A program made the position numbers and the translations under genes. From an uncultured Prevotellaceae bacterium (lineage in GTDB: Bacteria; Bacteroidota; Bacteroidia; Bacteroidales; Bacteroidaceae), in contig CACYKX010000042.1 of NCBI GenBank assembly GCA_902775075.1, forward strand, positions 1-16,423: DNA of 16,423 bases, read 5' to 3'. This document shows, in pieces, positions 1 to 8,564 of the stretch. The notes below the pieces were generated by a model. That model ran no database searches and was not told the DNA's origin. It saw only the letters and a program-made list of their open reading frames with translations. How positions within the stretch are numbered: position 1 is the first letter of the stretch; each line of letters opens with the position of its first letter.

Positions 1-12
1 ACACACACAACT

Positions 13-108
13 ATGACACAGGAAACTAAAAACAAATGGAGCGTCATCATCAATATAGCGCTCACTTCGCTCACAGCTCTCCTCTCTGCGCTTGGCTTCT
101 CAATCTGA
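13..108 (+). CDS. smalltalk-like micro-protein (31 aa)
   Basis: A 31-codon frame runs from ATG to TGA. The product has a short polar head (MTQETKNKW) and then one hydrophobic, Ser/Thr/Ala/Leu-rich stretch, residues 10-31, that could form a single membrane helix. This length and layout match the Bacteroidales family named 'smalltalk protein', which is often found beside HU-like DNA-binding genes and N-acetylmuramoyl-alanine amidase genes. No function is established for the family. The upstream neighbour lies outside the window and no amidase follows on this side. The call rests on length, composition and the WxxxIxxxLTxLTALxxxLG-like pattern. It could still be a chance short frame, because only 12 bases of upstream sequence are available to judge its start. 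Confidence 0.6.
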   Translation: MTQETKNKWSVIINIALTSLTALLSALGFSI

Positions 109-148
109 AAAGTTGACATGAGGTGAATTAGATATCTGCGTGTAATAT

Positions 149-188
149 AAAAAAAAATCCCTGCAATCCTTTTGGATTACAGGGATTT
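149..188 (-). terminator. Intrinsic terminator of the NifU-like/GGGtGRT operon
   Basis: Two 15-base arms (155-169 and 174-188) pair with one C/A mismatch around a TTTT loop. Read on the minus strand, the hairpin is followed by an uninterrupted run of T from the A-tract at 149-157. It lies about 20 bases beyond the stop codon of the GGGtGRT gene. On the plus strand only a TTTA follows, so it works mainly for the minus-strand operon. Confidence 0.88.
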
Positions 189-207
189 ACTTTATGTTGT
201 TTCAAGA

Positions 208-1221
208 TTACTTCTTGTTCAAAAGAAGGTCTGTCTGAACAGCAACAGCTACAGTAGCACCTACCATAGGGTTGTTACCCATACCGAGGAAGCCCATCAT
301 CTCAACGTGTGCAGGAACTGATGAAGAACCAGCAAACTGAGCATCTGAGTGCATACGACCCATAGTATCGGTCATACCATAAGATGCAGGACCTGCAGCC
401 ATGTTATCTGGGTGAAGAGTACGACCTGTACCACCACCTGAAGCTACTGAGAAGTATGGCTTGCCTGCAGCAAGACGCTCCTTCTTATATGTACCTGCTA
501 CTGGATGCTGGAAACGAGTAGGGTTGGTTGAGTTACCAGTAATAGAAACATCAACATTCTCCTTCCAAAGAATTGCTACACCCTCACGTACATCGTCAGC
601 ACCATAGCACTTTACCTTGGCACGTGGACCGTCTGAATATGCAATCTCCTTAACAACGTTTACCTTACCTGTAGCGTAGTCGAACTGGGTCTGTACGTAT
701 GTGAAACCGTTGATACGGCTGATGATCTGAGCAGCATCCTTGCCAAGACCGTTCAAGATAACACGCAAAGGATTCTTACGAACCTTGTTTGCCATCTCGG
801 CAATCTTGATAGCACCCTCTGCAGCTGCGAATGACTCGTGACCTGCCAAGAAAGCAAAACACTCTGTCTCCTCACGAAGAAGACGAGCTGCCAAGTTACC
901 ATGACCAAGACCTACCTTACGATCGTCTGCTACAGAACCAGGAATACAGAATGCCTGCAAACCGATACCGATAGCCTCGGCACACTCTGCTGCTGACTTA
1001 GCACCCTTCTTGATAGCGATGGCTGTACCTGCTACATATGCCCACTTTGCATTCTCAAAGCAGATACGCTGTGTGTCTTCGCAAATCTGATAAGGATCGA
1101 TACCTAATTTATCGCAAATCTCATTAGCCTCTTCGAGGTCTTTGATGCCGTTAGCGTTAAGAGCAGCAAGAACCTGCTTCTCACGACGCTCCTGACTTTC
1201 ATAATTTACTTTTCTAATCAT
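208..1221 (-). CDS. GGGtGRT family protein, function unknown
   Basis: This 337-aa protein carries the family's signature, GGGTGRT, at residues 262-268, inside a glycine-rich C-terminal half that also has MGFLGMGNNPMVGA near residues 309-322. The N-terminal half is helical and rich in cysteine (C36, C47, C54, C80, C92, C121), which would suit metal or Fe-S binding, though no classical CxxC motif is present. No signal peptide is seen, so it is probably cytoplasmic. It is the second gene of an operon, 12 bases after an Fe-S scaffold-like gene, and a terminator follows directly. From what is known, GGGtGRT proteins commonly sit next to NifU-like genes, but no biochemical role is settled. A joint role in building or handling a metal cluster is inference from context. 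The family assignment is firm; the function is open. Confidence 0.9.
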   Translation of the reverse strand: MIRKVNYESQERREKQVLAALNANGIKDLEEANEICDKLGIDPYQICEDTQRICFENAKWAYVAGTAIAIKKGAKSAAECAEAIGIGLQAFCIPGSVADDRKVGLGHGNLAARLLREETECFAFLAGHESFAAAEGAIKIAEMANKVRKNPLRVILNGLGKDAAQIISRINGFTYVQTQFDYATGKVNVVKEIAYSDGPRAKVKCYGADDVREGVAILWKENVDVSITGNSTNPTRFQHPVAGTYKKERLAAGKPYFSVASGGGTGRTLHPDNMAAGPASYGMTDTMGRMHSDAQFAGSSSVPAHVEMMGFLGMGNNPMVGATVAVAVQTDLLLNKK

Positions 1222-1233
1222 AGCTGTATCTCC

Positions 1234-1935
1234 TTATTCTTTACGTGGGTCAATAGATTTAACAACACCCTGCTCGGCAGTTGTACGGCCATAACGACCT
1301 GTGAACTTCTTCACAGCCTCGTTTGCGTCCATACCATTCTTGATAGCTTCCATCATCTTGCCCAGGTGAACATACTCATAACCACAAACCTGACTGTCCT
1401 TATCCAAGAACATCTTTGTGATGTAACCTTCGGTCAACTCGAGGTAACGGGTTCCCTTAGCAACTGTACCGTAAAGTGTACCTGTCTGAGAACGAAGACC
1501 CTTACCAAGATCCTCAAGACCTGCACCGATTACTAGACCATTCTCAGAGAATGCGCTCTGTGAACGACCGTAAACGATCTGAAGGAATAACTCACGCATA
1601 GCTGTGTTGATAGCGTCACATACAAGGTCGGTATTCAGAGCTTCGAGAATGGTCTTGCCCGGAAGAATCTCAGATGCCATAGCAGCTGAATGAGTCATAC
1701 CAGTACAACCGATAGTCTCTACTAAACACTCCTGAATAACACCCTCTTTGATGTTCAAAGAGAGCTTACATGCACCCTGCTGAGGGGCACACCAACCCAC
1801 ACCGTGTGTGTAACCAGAGATGTCCTTGATCTCTTTTGCCTTGATCCATTTTCCTTCTTCAGGAATTGGAGCTGGTCCGTGGTTAGGACCTTTAGCGACA
1901 ACGCACATGTTGTCAACTTCTTTTGAATAAATCAT
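1234..1935 (-). CDS. NifU/IscU-like iron-sulfur cluster assembly scaffold protein
   Basis: The 233-aa product resembles the NifU N-terminal/IscU scaffold fold. The segment GACKLSLNIKEG (C56) matches the first cluster-ligand region of IscU, and the segment IGCTGMTHSAAMASE (C77) matches the YGCGSAIASS ligand region. Further cysteines are C11, C49, C70, C106 and C184. By eye, the place where IscU has its third ligand (HCSILAEDAI) reads VYGRSQSAFSE, with no cysteine. The protein is longer than IscU (about 128 aa), with an N-terminal extension and about 100 extra C-terminal residues. It is first in its operon, directly upstream of the GGGtGRT gene, with a TAnnTTTG promoter box about 53 bases before the ATG. 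It is not near other isc/suf genes here, so a specialised scaffold serving the GGGtGRT partner is more likely than a general housekeeping role; this is inference. Confidence 0.8.
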   Translation of the reverse strand: MIYSKEVDNMCVVAKGPNHGPAPIPEEGKWIKAKEIKDISGYTHGVGWCAPQQGACKLSLNIKEGVIQECLVETIGCTGMTHSAAMASEILPGKTILEALNTDLVCDAINTAMRELFLQIVYGRSQSAFSENGLVIGAGLEDLGKGLRSQTGTLYGTVAKGTRYLELTEGYITKMFLDKDSQVCGYEYVHLGKMMEAIKNGMDANEAVKKFTGRYGRTTAEQGVVKSIDPRKE

Positions 1936-1987
1936 ATTCGCTAAATTTATTTAATGAATATATTAATAAATTCTGTAATTGCACCCG

Positions 1988-1995
1988 CAAAAGTA
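1988..1995 (-). promoter_or_regulatory. Promoter -7 box for the NifU-like/GGGtGRT operon
   Basis: On the minus strand these bases read TACTTTTG, a full match to the Bacteroidota -7 consensus TAnnTTTG, followed by C as is usual. No clean TTG-type -33 box is visible at the expected distance; a TTTTC stretch lies nearby. It would give a leader of roughly 45 bases before the ATG at 1935. Confidence 0.6.
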
Positions 1996-2090
1996 CAAAA
2001 AATCTTTGAAAACCGTCATATCTCTATTATTCTTTTTCACTCTTTAACCATCATTTCTGCCGAGAATAGTCTATTATTCGATTTTTTTCG

Positions 2091-2098
2091 TAACTTTG
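2091..2098 (+). promoter_or_regulatory. Promoter -7 box for the DMP19-smpB-metH unit
   Basis: TAACTTTG fits TAnnTTTG and is followed by CAAA. The -33 region shows no clear TTG. Transcription would start near 2103-2106, leaving only about 15 bases before the ATG at 2120. This rules out the earlier TTG at 2096 as a start codon, because that TTG is part of the promoter itself. Confidence 0.6.
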
Positions 2099-2119
2099 CA
2101 AAGTCAAAATAGCAATTTT

Positions 2120-2647
2120 ATGATTACTGTACACGTTAAAGATTCAGATTTGCGCAAAGCTGCCGGCGAGGGCATGGATGCTTTCGTTCAGCTCTTTATT
2201 GATCGTATCCTGCAGAATATCGGCGGGGAGCTCTCTGCTGATAATATCGCGGAACTTAATGCTGACCAAATCACTCTGCTGGCTTGGGATATCTTGCATC
2301 GAGAGGTGATGGATGGGGGATTTATCCAACTTATCTATAATGGATATGGGGGATTTATCTGGATGAACCCTACGGATAAGGCTTTCCGTAACTGGAGTCT
2401 TTGCGAGGGGTGTGCCGAGCTGAGGGAACTATATCGACTGATCAACAAGAGTCATGTGCTATATTGTAAGAATCATGAGGAAATAGAGAAGGATTGCTCG
2501 GATGATGAATTTATGGCGCTCTTTGAACGCTTCTCTTTCTTCGACGACTTCGATGATGAGTTCGTGGACAAGGAGGAACTGTGGACGGAGGAGATTGCAA
2601 GATATATTGACAATCATATTGAGAACTTTATTGTTATTGATAAGTAA
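2120..2647 (+). CDS. DMP19 family (DUF4375) protein
   Basis: The protein is 175 aa from the ATG at 2120. A longer frame opens at TTG 2096, but that codon lies in the promoter box. The central motif [16 protein letters not shown], around residues 60-77, is the conserved core of DUF4375/DMP19 proteins. Their best-known member (meningococcal DMP19) was described as a DNA mimic, and this protein also has a strongly acidic C-terminal part ([23 protein letters not shown]). There is no signal peptide or membrane segment. It lies two bases before smpB and shares its promoter, so the two are almost certainly co-transcribed. Whether the acidic tail mimics DNA here, or whether the protein has any link to ribosome rescue, is not shown by the sequence. 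The family call is good; the role is unknown. Confidence 0.78.
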   Translation: MITVHVKDSDLRKAAGEGMDAFVQLFIDRILQNIGGELSADNIAELNADQITLLAWDILHREVMDGGFIQLIYNGYGGFIWMNPTDKAFRNWSLCEGCAELRELYRLINKSHVLYCKNHEEIEKDCSDDEFMALFERFSFFDDFDDEFVDKEELWTEEIARYIDNHIENFIVIDK

Positions 2648-2649
2648 TT

Positions 2650-3129
2650 ATGAATAAGGAAGAACAGGAACTCAGAAAGAAGAGTCCTATCCAAATAAGA
2701 AACAAAAAGGCTTCTTTCGAATATTTCTTCACGGATACTTTTACAGCGGGTATCGTCCTTACCGGTACGGAAATTAAAAGCATTCGCGCGGGAAAGGCCT
2801 CTTTGGTCGACTCTTTCTGTGTGATATACAAAGGTGAAGTTTGGGTGAAGGGAATGAGTATATCTCCTTATTTCTATGGGGGTTATACTAATCATGAGAT
2901 GAAGCGCGATCGCAAACTTTTGCTCAACAAACGGGAGATTCATCGCTTGGAGGAGGCGCAAAAGCAAATCGGTTATACTATCGTGCCTACATTGGTCTTC
3001 ATCGATGCTCATGGAAGGGCTAAGATGGATATCGCCGTGGCCAAAGGTAAGAAGGAATTTGATAAGCGACAGACGCTTCGCGAGAAACAGGATAAGCGCG
3101 AGATGGATAGGGCGATGAAGCATTACTAA
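2650..3129 (+). CDS. smpB: SsrA-binding protein SmpB
   Basis: SmpB binds tmRNA and brings it to ribosomes stalled on broken messages (trans-translation, cytoplasm). The 159-aa product has the family's typical length. Its OB-fold core begins with [10 protein letters not shown] and continues through [20 protein letters not shown] (residues 33-52). The sequence [15 protein letters not shown] (about residues 86-100) is followed by [27 protein letters not shown], and the basic tail ([20 protein letters not shown]) inserts into the ribosome's mRNA channel in known members. It starts two bases after the DMP19 gene and lies 36 bases before metH, so it is probably read from the promoter at 2091. The tmRNA gene itself is not in the window. 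Confidence 0.97.
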   Translation: MNKEEQELRKKSPIQIRNKKASFEYFFTDTFTAGIVLTGTEIKSIRAGKASLVDSFCVIYKGEVWVKGMSISPYFYGGYTNHEMKRDRKLLLNKREIHRLEEAQKQIGYTIVPTLVFIDAHGRAKMDIAVAKGKKEFDKRQTLREKQDKREMDRAMKHY

Positions 3130-3165
3130 TATAAATATATGTACTAGATAATCACTAATTTAAGG

Positions 3166-5958
3166 ATGAAAAAACTTCAGGATGTTGTAAAGGAAAAGGT
3201 GTTGGTGCTTGATGGTGCCATGGGCACGATGGTGCAGTCGTACAATCTCTCCGAACAGGATTTTAAGGGGAGTTTGCCGTTGTATCGTGAGGAGTTGGGC
3301 AAGATAACCACGTATAAGGGGAATAACGATATGCTCAATCTTACACGTCCTGATGTTGTGTGCGATATTCATAGAAGATACCTGAAGGCTGGTGCCGATC
3401 TGATAGAAACGAATACGTTTTCTTCACAACGCATCTCCCAAGCCGATTATCATTTGGAAGACCATAGCTATGACATGGCTTTGCAAGGAGCTAAGTTGGC
3501 GAGAATTTGTGCCGATGAATTTCAGTCGGCAGAAAAACCTCGCTATGTGTTGGGATCTGTGGGACCAACCAACAAAACGTGTTCGATGTCGCCGGATGTC
3601 AGTAATCCGGCTGTGCGCGACCTAACCTATGATGATCTCTTCGAGGCTTATAGTGAGCAGATTCGTGGCTTGATCGAAGGTGGCGTGGATGGCTTCTTAA
3701 TAGAGACGATCTTCGACACCTTGAACTGTAAGGTCGCCATAGACGCAGCCTGTCAGGAGATGGGGAAGCGTGGCATAGAATTGCCTATCATGCTGAGTGT
3801 CACCATTAGCGATTTGGCTGGTAGAACGTTGAGCGGTCAAACGTTGGATGCCTTCTTGGCGAGTGTCAGCACGTATCCGATATTTTCCGTAGGGCTAAAC
3901 TGTTCGTTTGGTGCGCGCCAAATGAAACCATATATCGCCGAACTGGCAAGTAAGGCTCCTTATTATATCACGGTATATCCTAATGCGGGTCTACCCAACG
4001 AGATGGGATTATACGACGAGACTGCCGACACGATGGCTCCTCAGATGCAGGAATATGTAGATGAGGAGCTGGTGAACGTCATCGGCGGATGTTGTGGCAC
4101 AACGGACGAATTCATCGCCCGATATGCCCAATTCGTTGTAGGCAAGCATCCACATGTTCCGGTAGAAAGATCTCGTTATATGCAACTATCGGGACTAGAG
4201 ATGCTAGAGGTGAATCCTGATGTCAGATTCGTTAACGTAGGCGAGAGATGTAATGTGGCGGGAAGTAGGAAATTCTTGCGACTGATCAAAGAAAAGAATT
4301 ATGATGAAGCTTTATCTATCGCTCGTAAACAGGTGGCTGATGGGGCCTTGGTGATAGATATCAACATGGATGACGGTTTACTCGACGCTAAGGCTGAGAT
4401 GGTAAACTTCCTGAATATGATTGCTGGTGAACCGGATATCGCTAAGGTTCCTGTGATGATAGACTCGTCAAAATGGGATGTGATCATAGCGGGCCTGAAA
4501 TGTGTACAGGGTAAGTGTATTGTGAATTCTCTGTCGTTGAAGAATGGTGAGGAGGAATTCATCGCTCATGCCAAAGATGTAAAAAGGTATGGGGCTGCCT
4601 GTGTCGTGATGTGTTTCGACGAGATAGGACAGGCTACCTCTTATGAGCGCAAGATTGAGATTGCGGAACGTGCTTATCATATCCTCGTCGACCGGGTTGG
4701 TATGAATCCTTTGGATATCATCTTCGACCCTAATATCTTGTCAATAGCTACAGGTATTGAGGAGCATGATGGATATGCGCTCGACTTCATACGTGCCACG
4801 AAATGGATACACGAGAATTTGCCCGGAGCTCATGTGAGTGGTGGTGTAAGTAATCTGTCGTTCTCTTTTAGGGGCATCAACTATATCCGTGAGGCTATGC
4901 ATGCCGTATTCTTGTATCATGCCATCGAGAACGGTATGGACTTCGGTATCGTAAATCCTTCTACGAAAGTAACTTATGTCGATATTCCTCAAGAACAACT
5001 TAAGATTATAGAGGACGTCGTCCTGAATCGTAAAAATCAAGACGGAAGCTCTTCTCCGGCCGAAAAATTGGTAGAATTGGCCAACGAAATAAAAGAAAAA
5101 GCAGATGCGGAGAAGGAAAGACAAACGACCCATCCTCAACAGAAGGCGAGGGTGGAGGAGTGGCGCACGCTTGCTCTTGGCGAAAGGTTGGCTTATGCTC
5201 TGAGAAAGGGTATACCCGATTATCTCTCACAAGATTTGGAGGAGGCCGTTCAGGAATATCCTCATGCCGTAAACATCATCGAAGGACCGCTCATGGATGG
5301 TATGAACGAAGTAGGACGACTGTTTGGCGAAGGTAAGATGTTCTTGCCCCAAGTCGTTAAAACGGCTCGTACCATGAAACAGGCTGTGGCTTATCTGCAA
5401 CCTTATATAGAGAAGGAGAAACAGAATGAGATGTCGTCGAAAGCCGGTAAGGTTTTACTCGCTACGGTAAAGGGCGATGTGCACGATATTGGTAAGAATA
5501 TCGTCTCTGTGGTCATGGCTTGCAACAACTACGAAGTCATCGATATGGGAGTGATGGTTCCTGCCGAACAGATCGTGAAAAAGGCTATCGAAGAGAAGGT
5601 GGATATCATCGGATTATCAGGCTTGATAACTCCTTCGCTTGAAGAAATGGTTCATGTGGCCAAAGAACTCGAAAAGGCGAATCTAGAAATTCCAATCATG
5701 ATAGGTGGAGCTACAACAAGTCAATTGCATGTGGCCCTCAAGATCGCTCCTGTATATAATGGTCCTGTACTTTGGATGAAAGACGCCAGTCAGAACCCTT
5801 TGGTTGCGGCTCGTCTGATGAATCAAGAAGAAAAGACGAAGATACGCAAGGAATTGGACGAAAAGTATGAGGTTTTGCGCAGAAACTATCAACAAGAGCA
5901 AGAACATATCGTCAGCCTTGAGGATGCTCGAAAAAACAAATTACGCCTCTTCGACTAG
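3166..5958 (+). CDS. metH: Cobalamin-dependent methionine synthase, without activation domain
   Basis: MetH moves a methyl group from 5-methyltetrahydrofolate to homocysteine through cobalamin. Domains in order: the homocysteine/zinc domain (about 1-320) opens with [11 protein letters not shown] and has the zinc ligands C246 (LNCSFGA) and C309/C310 (GGCCGTT). The folate domain (about 350-610) has [14 protein letters not shown] and MIDSSKWDV. The helical cap domain (about 670-750) has [15 protein letters not shown]. The B12-binding domain (about 755-895) has [10 protein letters not shown], where H773 is the cobalt ligand. The protein stops at 930 aa with [14 protein letters not shown], just where the roughly 330-residue AdoMet-binding reactivation domain of the 1227-aa E. 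coli enzyme would begin. There is no frameshift or leftover domain downstream, so this is a true short form. The reactivation module must be encoded elsewhere or done without. The 36-base gap upstream is too small for a B12 riboswitch. Confidence 0.96.
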   Translation: MKKLQDVVKEKVLVLDGAMGTMVQSYNLSEQDFKGSLPLYREELGKITTYKGNNDMLNLTRPDVVCDIHRRYLKAGADLIETNTFSSQRISQADYHLEDHSYDMALQGAKLARICADEFQSAEKPRYVLGSVGPTNKTCSMSPDVSNPAVRDLTYDDLFEAYSEQIRGLIEGGVDGFLIETIFDTLNCKVAIDAACQEMGKRGIELPIMLSVTISDLAGRTLSGQTLDAFLASVSTYPIFSVGLNCSFGARQMKPYIAELASKAPYYITVYPNAGLPNEMGLYDETADTMAPQMQEYVDEELVNVIGGCCGTTDEFIARYAQFVVGKHPHVPVERSRYMQLSGLEMLEVNPDVRFVNVGERCNVAGSRKFLRLIKEKNYDEALSIARKQVADGALVIDINMDDGLLDAKAEMVNFLNMIAGEPDIAKVPVMIDSSKWDVIIAGLKCVQGKCIVNSLSLKNGEEEFIAHAKDVKRYGAACVVMCFDEIGQATSYERKIEIAERAYHILVDRVGMNPLDIIFDPNILSIATGIEEHDGYALDFIRATKWIHENLPGAHVSGGVSNLSFSFRGINYIREAMHAVFLYHAIENGMDFGIVNPSTKVTYVDIPQEQLKIIEDVVLNRKNQDGSSSPAEKLVELANEIKEKADAEKERQTTHPQQKARVEEWRTLALGERLAYALRKGIPDYLSQDLEEAVQEYPHAVNIIEGPLMDGMNEVGRLFGEGKMFLPQVVKTARTMKQAVAYLQPYIEKEKQNEMSSKAGKVLLATVKGDVHDIGKNIVSVVMACNNYEVIDMGVMVPAEQIVKKAIEEKVDIIGLSGLITPSLEEMVHVAKELEKANLEIPIMIGGATTSQLHVALKIAPVYNGPVLWMKDASQNPLVAARLMNQEEKTKIRKELDEKYEVLRRNYQQEQEHIVSLEDARKNKLRLFD

Positions 5959-6066
5959 CCCATCTTTTGTAGCTTCTCTTCCTCCGAGAAACGCCCCAAA
6001 CGATTGCAAATTATATAGAATAAATTAAAAAACAAGAATTATTCATAGGATTTCCAAGAGATTTTG

Positions 6067-6074
6067 TATCTTTG
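6067..6074 (+). promoter_or_regulatory. Promoter -7 box for map-tsaD-pncC
   Basis: TATCTTTG matches TAnnTTTG and is followed by CA. It lies 25 bases before the map start codon. No convincing -33 TTG is present at 19-21 bases upstream. It follows a 108-base gap after metH in which no terminator hairpin is evident. Confidence 0.62.
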
Positions 6075-6098
6075 CACGCAGATTTAAACGTTTAAGCA

Positions 6099-6962
6099 AT
6101 GTTCAGTAAAAAGAAAAGATGGCATTGCCTGCCAGGTCAACCTTTGACAGAACTAGATAAGCAGGTAATGTATTGGGAAAACAAAGGCAAATTAGTTCCG
6201 ACACGCGATATGATCAGAACCCCTGAGCAAATCGAAGGAATCCGTAAGGCAGGAGCTGTGAACACAGGATGTCTTGATGCTGTGGCAGAGGCTATCCATG
6301 TGGGGATGACGACACAGGAAATCGATGATATCTGCATGCAATATTGCAAGGATCACAACGCTATTCCTGCATGTCTCAACTACGAGGGTTTCCCGAAAAG
6401 CGTTTGTACAAGTATCAACGAGGTGGTATGCCATGGTATTCCTAAAGAGGAGGATGTCTTGAAAGAAGGAGATATCGTAAATGTCGATATGACCCTTAGC
6501 GTAGACGGCTATTTTGGTGATGCTTCTCGTATGTTTATCATAGGAGGCAAGACAACTCCGGAGAAAGAACAACTGGTAAAGGTCACCAAGGAATGTCTTG
6601 AGATTGGTGCTGCTGCCGCAAAACCTTATTGCTTTGTCGGCGATATCGGTCACGCTATACAGAAGCATGCTGAGAAATACCATTATGGTGTCGTTCGCGA
6701 CTTGTGTGGTCATGGCGTTGGTCTCCAGATGCACGAAGAACCGGAAATCCTTCATTATGGTCATAAGGGTACTGGTATGTTACTGGTTCCGGGAATGGTC
6801 TTCACCATCGAACCTATGATCAACATGGGTACATGGAAGGTGTATATCGATGCCGATGACCCTTATGGATGGGAAGTTATCACAGGAGATGAAAAACCTT
6901 CTGCTCAATGGGAACATACATTCTTGATGACTGAGAATGGTGTTGAAATCTTATCATATTAA
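6099..6962 (+). CDS. map: Type I methionine aminopeptidase
   Basis: The enzyme removes the initiator methionine from new proteins in the cytoplasm. All five metal ligands are visible: D130 and D141 (NVDMTLSVDGYFGDAS), H205 (GHGVGLQMHEEP), E238 (FTIEPM) and E272 (WEHTFLMTENG). The conserved histidine of CHGIP is H112. Compared with the 264-aa E. coli enzyme, the ligands are shifted by about 33 residues because of an N-terminal extension (about residues 1-38, basic and then WHCLPGQPLTELDKQ). The extension has no zinc-finger pattern. It heads a three-gene unit and lies three bases before tsaD. Pairing of methionine removal with tRNA t6A synthesis in one transcript fits a translation-linked operon. 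Confidence 0.96.
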   Translation: MFSKKKRWHCLPGQPLTELDKQVMYWENKGKLVPTRDMIRTPEQIEGIRKAGAVNTGCLDAVAEAIHVGMTTQEIDDICMQYCKDHNAIPACLNYEGFPKSVCTSINEVVCHGIPKEEDVLKEGDIVNVDMTLSVDGYFGDASRMFIIGGKTTPEKEQLVKVTKECLEIGAAAAKPYCFVGDIGHAIQKHAEKYHYGVVRDLCGHGVGLQMHEEPEILHYGHKGTGMLLVPGMVFTIEPMINMGTWKVYIDADDPYGWEVITGDEKPSAQWEHTFLMTENGVEILSY

Positions 6963-6965
6963 AAG

Positions 6966-8000
6966 ATGAATAATCAAGAAGATATATATATATTAGGTAT
7001 CGAATCCTCTTGCGACGACACTTCTGCCGCCGTCTTGAAGAATGGTGTATTGTTAAGCAATGTAACAGCTTCACAGGAAGTTCATAAGGCTTACGGGGGT
7101 GTTGTACCGGAGTTGGCTTCAAGGGCACATCAGCAGAATGTCGTTCCTGTTGTAGACCAGGCCATCAAACGTGCCGGCATCACCAAGGAACAGTTGAGCG
7201 CGGTAGCCTTTACTAGAGGTCCGGGCTTGATGGGTTCTCTCTTGGTAGGCGTAAGTTTTGCCAAAGGTTTCGCACGTAGCCTTGAGATCCCGATGATCGA
7301 TGTCAACCATCTTCAAGGTCATGTAATGGCTCATTTCATCAAGGAAAGCGATGATGATAACCATATGCCTCCGTTGCCTTTCATCTGTTTGTTGGTATCT
7401 GGTGGTAATTCTCAGATCGTCAAGGTAAATGCTTATAACGACATGGAGGTGTTGGGACAGACCATCGATGATGCAGCAGGAGAGGCTATCGATAAATGCT
7501 CGAAGGTGATGGGACTCGGTTATCCTGGTGGTCCTATCATCGATAAATTGGCACGTAAGGGTAACCCTCTGGCTTATAATTTCTCTGAGCCTCATATTCC
7601 GGAACTCAACTATAGTTTCTCTGGTCTGAAGACTTCTTTCTTGTATAGTCTTCGCAAATGGGTAGAACAAGATCCTGATTTCGTAGAGCATCACAAGGAA
7701 GACTTGGCAGCAAGTTTGGAACATACGATCGTAGATATCTTGATGAAGAAACTCCGAATGGCCGTAAAACAGACGGGTATCAAGCACGTTGCCGTAGCAG
7801 GAGGTGTAAGCGCCAATAATGGTTTGCGAAACAGTTTCAAGGAGCACGCAGCTAAATATGGCTGGACTATCTATATCCCTAAGTTCAGCTATACCACAGA
7901 TAATGCGGCCATGATCGCTTGTGTGGGTACATTCAAGTACAAAGACAAGGATTTTGCATCCATCGACCTTCCGGCCTATAGTAAAGTAACTTTTAAATAA
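6966..8000 (+). CDS. tsaD: tRNA N6-adenosine threonylcarbamoyltransferase TsaD
   Basis: TsaD transfers threonylcarbamoyl to A37 of ANN-decoding tRNAs (t6A), working with TsaB and TsaE. The 344-aa length is typical. The ASKHA-type nucleotide-binding start reads GIESSCDDTSAAV (residues 11-23). The metal site is VNHLQGHVMAH, with H115 and H119, and the late aspartate D312 in TTDNAAMIA. The glycine-rich LLVSGGNSQ and AVAGGVSANNGLR segments are both present. It begins three bases after map and ends 12 bases before the PncC-like gene. The partners tsaB and tsaE are not in this window. Confidence 0.97.
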   Translation: MNNQEDIYILGIESSCDDTSAAVLKNGVLLSNVTASQEVHKAYGGVVPELASRAHQQNVVPVVDQAIKRAGITKEQLSAVAFTRGPGLMGSLLVGVSFAKGFARSLEIPMIDVNHLQGHVMAHFIKESDDDNHMPPLPFICLLVSGGNSQIVKVNAYNDMEVLGQTIDDAAGEAIDKCSKVMGLGYPGGPIIDKLARKGNPLAYNFSEPHIPELNYSFSGLKTSFLYSLRKWVEQDPDFVEHHKEDLAASLEHTIVDILMKKLRMAVKQTGIKHVAVAGGVSANNGLRNSFKEHAAKYGWTIYIPKFSYTTDNAAMIACVGTFKYKDKDFASIDLPAYSKVTFK

Positions 8001-8012
8001 ACTTAGAGATAC

Positions 8013-8522
8013 ATGGAATTAGAAAGCAAGATACTAAGCAAACAGATACAGGAGGCGTTGTATGATAGCGACAAAACTATTGGTACGGCAGAAAGTTGTA
8101 CCGGTGGACGAATCGCAGAAGCTATCATCGCAACACCTGGAGCAAGTGCCTACTTTAAGGGGGGCATCGTGAGCTACACCAATGAGGTAAAGGAAAACAT
8201 CCTTAAGGTGAGCCATCAGGTCCTGGAAGAGAAAACTGCCGTTTGTGAGGAAGTAGCCATAGAGATGGTGAAAGGCGCTTGTGAAGCCCTACATACCGAT
8301 TATGCCATCTCTGCCACAGGAGTAGCTGGACCGACCGGAGGAACCAAGGAAATACCTGTTGGCACAATATGGATTGGTTATGGTAGTAAAGATGATGTTC
8401 GCACCTTCAAATTGGATGAAGATTTCGGAAGAGACATTAATTTGGCCATAGCAACCAACAAAGCCATGCGCCTGCTCCTTGACTATTTAGACGAGCATAA
8501 AGAAGATCTGAAAAAGGCCTAA
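8013..8522 (+). CDS. pncC: CinA C-terminal domain protein, nicotinamide-nucleotide amidase
   Basis: The 169-aa product consists only of the CinA C-terminal domain, with AESCTGG at residues 26-32, GGIVSYTNEVK at 50-60 and SATGVAGPTGG at 100-110. Known PncC proteins of this length turn nicotinamide mononucleotide into nicotinate mononucleotide and ammonia, a salvage step in NAD metabolism. The N-terminal molybdopterin-like (MoCF) domain found in full CinA proteins is absent; nothing in the 12-base gap upstream suggests it was lost recently. It is last in the map-tsaD operon. The amidase activity is inferred from the family and the gene was not tested here. Confidence 0.88.
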   Translation: MELESKILSKQIQEALYDSDKTIGTAESCTGGRIAEAIIATPGASAYFKGGIVSYTNEVKENILKVSHQVLEEKTAVCEEVAIEMVKGACEALHTDYAISATGVAGPTGGTKEIPVGTIWIGYGSKDDVRTFKLDEDFGRDINLAIATNKAMRLLLDYLDEHKEDLKKA

Positions 8523-8564
8523 ATTATAATTTTCCTTAAATTTTCAAATTCTTCGAAGAAAAAT

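Noticed and set aside
2096..2119. TTG start giving eight extra residues to the DMP19 protein
   Set aside because: The codon is part of the TAACTTTG promoter box, so it would lie upstream of the transcript.
2614..3123. 169-codon minus-strand frame over smpB
   Set aside because: It is antisense to an unambiguous SmpB, with no similarity of its own.
3130..3165. Cobalamin riboswitch before metH
   Set aside because: The gap is just 36 bases, far too short for a B12 riboswitch, and no B12-box-like sequence is seen.
6192..6764. 190-codon minus-strand open frame inside map
   Set aside because: It is antisense to all metal-ligand motifs of map; no promoter or domain supports it.
7119..7847. 242-codon minus-strand open frame inside tsaD
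   Set aside because: It lies fully antisense to a certain tsaD gene, has no recognisable motif and is composed of the reverse of TsaD codons.
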